Positions 6,335 to 7,917 of a stretch of DNA of 7,917 nucleotides are shown piece after piece; the first letter of the stretch is position 1, and every line of letters starts with the position of its first letter. The notes below the pieces were generated by a model. That model was given only the letters and a program-made list of their open reading frames with translations. It had not been told where the DNA came from and searched no databases. This DNA is from an uncultured Fimbriimonadales bacterium (GTDB lineage Bacteria; Armatimonadota; Fimbriimonadia; Fimbriimonadales; GBS-DC). Location: assembly GCA_937934465.1 (NCBI GenBank), contig CALGZO010000256.1, positions 1-7,917 of the forward strand, given 5' to 3'. Both the position numbers and the translations under genes were made by a program.

Positions 6335-7663
6335 CCCCGAAGCGTCCACGACGGTCGTGATGAACGGCGCGGACATCACGGCGGGGTCAATATTGAGCCG
6401 CTTGGCGATGATGGGCAGGCACGAGCCGACGGTGGTCGCCAGCGTGATGATGCCCACCTGCGCCAGCCCCACCGTGAGAGCGATGTGCAGTTGGTCTTCC
6501 CAGTCGTAGCCCATGCGCGTCCAGATGAGCGCGTTCACCACCCCAATCACGCCGATAAGAGTGCCCAACAGCAGCCCTGTGCGCAGTTCACGCGCCATCA
6601 CTCGGAGGATGTGCTGCCAGCGCACCTCGCCCAGCGCTATCGCGCGGGTGATGGTGGTGGTGGTCTGCGCCCCAGCGTTGCCGCCTGAGCCAATCAGCAG
6701 CGGGATGAACCACGCCAAAGCCGTGACCTTCTGGATGGCGTCGTCGTAGGTGCGCAGCACCGCGCCCGAGAACAGCTGCGCCACAAACAAAAACACCAGC
6801 CAGCGCACGCGCTGACGCGCCAAATCCCACGGGCGTTGCCGAAAATAAGGCTCCTCCGTCGCCTCCACACCGCCGAGCTTCAGCACATCCTCTGTGCTCT
6901 CGCTCACCAGAATATCCACCACATCGTCCACCGTCACGATGCCGAGCATGCGCCCCAGCTCGTCCACCACAGGCACGGCGAGCAGGTCGTACTTAGAGAG
7001 CAGGTTCGCCACTTCCTCTTGGTCGGTTTCGGGCTGCACCACAATCGGCTCGGTCTCCATAATCTGCTCGATGCGCTTGCTGGGGTCGCTGACCACCACA
7101 TCGCGGAGCGAGCAGACGCCCACCAAGCGTTGGCGCGTGTCCACCACATACAGGTAGTAGATGGTCTCGATCTCGCTGCCGACTTGGCGCAAGTAATCTA
7201 AGCACATCTCGACCGTCCAGTCGGGGCGCACGCGCACATATTGGCGCACCATCAGGCGTCCAGCGGTGTTTTCAGGGTATTCGAGCAGTTCACGCACCTC
7301 GCGCGCTTCGGGCGGCGCCATCTGCTGGAGCAGTGTCTCGGCTTTCTCAGCGTCCAGTTCGTCGATGATTTGCGCGGCGTCGTCTGCGGGGATGCGCTGC
7401 AGCAGGCGGGCGGCGGTCTCTAACGGGATATGCTCCAGAATCTCGGCGACAATCGTCGGCTCCAGATACTCGATGACTTCGGAGGCGGTGGTCTCCTCCA
7501 TGTGGAGCAGCGCGTGGGCTTGCTCGGCGGGGCTGTCCATCAGCGCGAGGGCGTCAGCGATGTCTTGCGCCGCGTTCTCTTCCAGCAGTTGCTGCAAAGC
7601 GTCGCGCGGCTGTTGCAACGCCTCGCGCAGCTGCTCGAGCAGGACTTCCGTGCGCGTCTCCAT
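6290..7663 (-). CDS. mgtE: magnesium transporter MgtE
   Basis: MgtE is a homodimeric inner-membrane Mg2+-selective channel gated by intracellular Mg2+. At 457 residues it has the usual length. The acidic, helix-rich MgtE_N domain covers about 1-130. Tandem CBS domains follow (about 138-198 and 200-256, the latter with VPVVDELGRMLGIVTVDDVVD), then the connecting plug helix around STEDVLKLGG. The membrane domain has about five helices from 285 to 455. Key motifs are PLLIGSGGNAGAQTTTTITR (321-340), IDPAVMSAPF (425-434) and the pore-type Asp440 in VVDASGLLLYF. ATG 7663-7661 is preceded by GGAGG with 6-base spacing, which fixes the start. A likely promoter lies at 7703-7731. Its last 14 codons (residues 444-457, end of the last helix) and stop lie inside the 3' end of the convergent biotin carrier gene. 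All expected domains are present, and I see no sign of damage. Confidence 0.96.
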   Translation of the reverse strand: METRTEVLLEQLREALQQPRDALQQLLEENAAQDIADALALMDSPAEQAHALLHMEETTASEVIEYLEPTIVAEILEHIPLETAARLLQRIPADDAAQIIDELDAEKAETLLQQMAPPEAREVRELLEYPENTAGRLMVRQYVRVRPDWTVEMCLDYLRQVGSEIETIYYLYVVDTRQRLVGVCSLRDVVVSDPSKRIEQIMETEPIVVQPETDQEEVANLLSKYDLLAVPVVDELGRMLGIVTVDDVVDILVSESTEDVLKLGGVEATEEPYFRQRPWDLARQRVRWLVFLFVAQLFSGAVLRTYDDAIQKVTALAWFIPLLIGSGGNAGAQTTTTITRAIALGEVRWQHILRVMARELRTGLLLGTLIGVIGVVNALIWTRMGYDWEDQLHIALTVGLAQVGIITLATTVGSCLPIIAKRLNIDPAVMSAPFITTVVDASGLLLYFTLAQLIVFR

Positions 7664-7702
7664 CGGTCGCCTCCATGCGGGGGGATGCTAACTACGACTG
7701 CG

Positions 7703-7731
7703 TATATAACTATACCCCGAACGCAAGACAA
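7703..7731 (-). promoter_or_regulatory. candidate sigma-70-type promoter of mgtE
   Basis: On the minus strand TTGTCT (7726-7731, 4 of 6 to the -35 consensus) is separated by exactly 17 bases from TATATA (7703-7708, 4 of 6 to the -10 consensus). Transcription would start near 7696, leaving a leader of about 33 bases that contains the GGAGG site at 7670-7674. That leader is far too short for an M-box Mg2+ riboswitch, so control would have to act at the promoter or through the protein's own gating. The assignment rests on motif and spacing only. Confidence 0.42.
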
Positions 7732-7794
7732 TACGAGGGTATTCGGAAAATCGGGAGCATAGGGTATCAAATGGCAACCGCGCCAGCTTTCGCG

Positions 7795-7917
7795 TCACAC
7801 GCGAGCAAGGTCGTGGAGATAACAGCCGCTATACCTGAACAACGCCGCGAGGGCAATCATCAGCACGCGCGACCATTCTGCACGGGGAAACTTGCGGAAA
7901 GCCCCGTGCATCTCCGC
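7795..7917 (-). CDS. possible C-terminal end of an unknown protein, cut by the window edge
   Basis: On the minus strand a frame is open from the window edge to TGA at 7795-7797, giving 40 residues. They include the stretch FPRAEWSRVLMIALAALF followed by a short tail ending LARV. About 29 of 40 codons end in G or C, compared with about 30 of 49 for the competing plus-strand frame from ATG 7771, so the minus reading is slightly favoured. A 6-base-stem triloop hairpin (7790-7804) spans the stop codon. If real, this gene is co-oriented with and upstream of mgtE, separated by 131 bases that hold the mgtE promoter. I do not recognise the family, and the fragment is too short to be sure it is coding. 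Confidence 0.3.
   Translation of the reverse strand, partial: AEMHGAFRKFPRAEWSRVLMIALAALFRYSGCYLHDLARV
7879..7910. repeat. strong stem-loop at the window edge
   Basis: TGCACGGGG (7879-7887) pairs perfectly with CCCCGTGCA (7902-7910). Inside, CTT (7891-7893) can pair with AAG (7899-7901), leaving an AAA bulge and a GCGGA loop. That loop is also complementary to TCCGC at 7913-7917, so a competing hairpin is possible. There is no T run, so it is not a standard terminator. If the minus-strand partial gene is real, the structure lies within coding sequence. Confidence 0.45.

Noticed and set aside
7266..7762. Plus-strand open frames over the mgtE 5' half, up to 141 residues
   Set aside because: They are antisense to well-supported MgtE_N and CBS domains, and have low-complexity Ser/Ala/Arg composition.
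7771..7917. Plus-strand frame from ATG 7771, open to the window end (49 codons)
   Set aside because: Only a weak ribosome site, lower G/C at third positions than the opposing minus frame, and no recognisable motif.

Overview
The window is high-GC bacterial DNA, almost fully packed with genes. A biotinyl carrier protein, an MgtE transporter, Mfd and Shine-Dalgarno motifs of the GGAGG type all indicate a bacterium. Proteins favour Arg over Lys and codons mostly end in G or C. This would fit a GC-rich environmental lineage such as Armatimonadota or a similar group, but the sequence alone does not fix the phylum and that placement is a guess.

Layout from left to right. Positions 1-170 hold a degenerate initiator tRNA(CAU): its anticodon loop, T arm and 3' CCA end are textbook, but its 5' half is not. 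A short direct repeat lies just upstream. Then comes mfd (191-3664, +), the transcription-repair coupling factor, which converges with a YdjC/ChbG-type sugar deacetylase (3668-4564, -) across a 3-base gap. A divergent promoter region separates the deacetylase from a 51-residue membrane-anchored peptide with a Cys-Cys tail (4662-4817, +). A 65-base imperfect inverted repeat (4831-4895) follows. Next are a GalU-like sugar-1-phosphate nucleotidyltransferase (4909-5796, +) and a stand-alone biotin carboxyl carrier protein (5789-6334, +), overlapping by 8 bases. The carrier gene runs 45 bases into the convergent 3' end of mgtE (6290-7663, -), a CBS-domain Mg2+ channel/transporter with its own likely promoter at 7703-7731. 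The last 123 bases may be the C-terminal end of another minus-strand gene, which I do not recognise.

The genes are mostly separate housekeeping functions: repair, sugar activation or deacylation, carboxylase biotin carrier, and magnesium homeostasis. They do not form one obvious pathway, and I found no convincing new multi-gene system. The items most worth a second look are the tRNA remnant as a possible integration scar, the inverted intergenic repeat that runs up to the galU ribosome-binding region, the small Cys-Cys membrane peptide, and the 45-base convergent overlap between the biotin carrier and mgtE.
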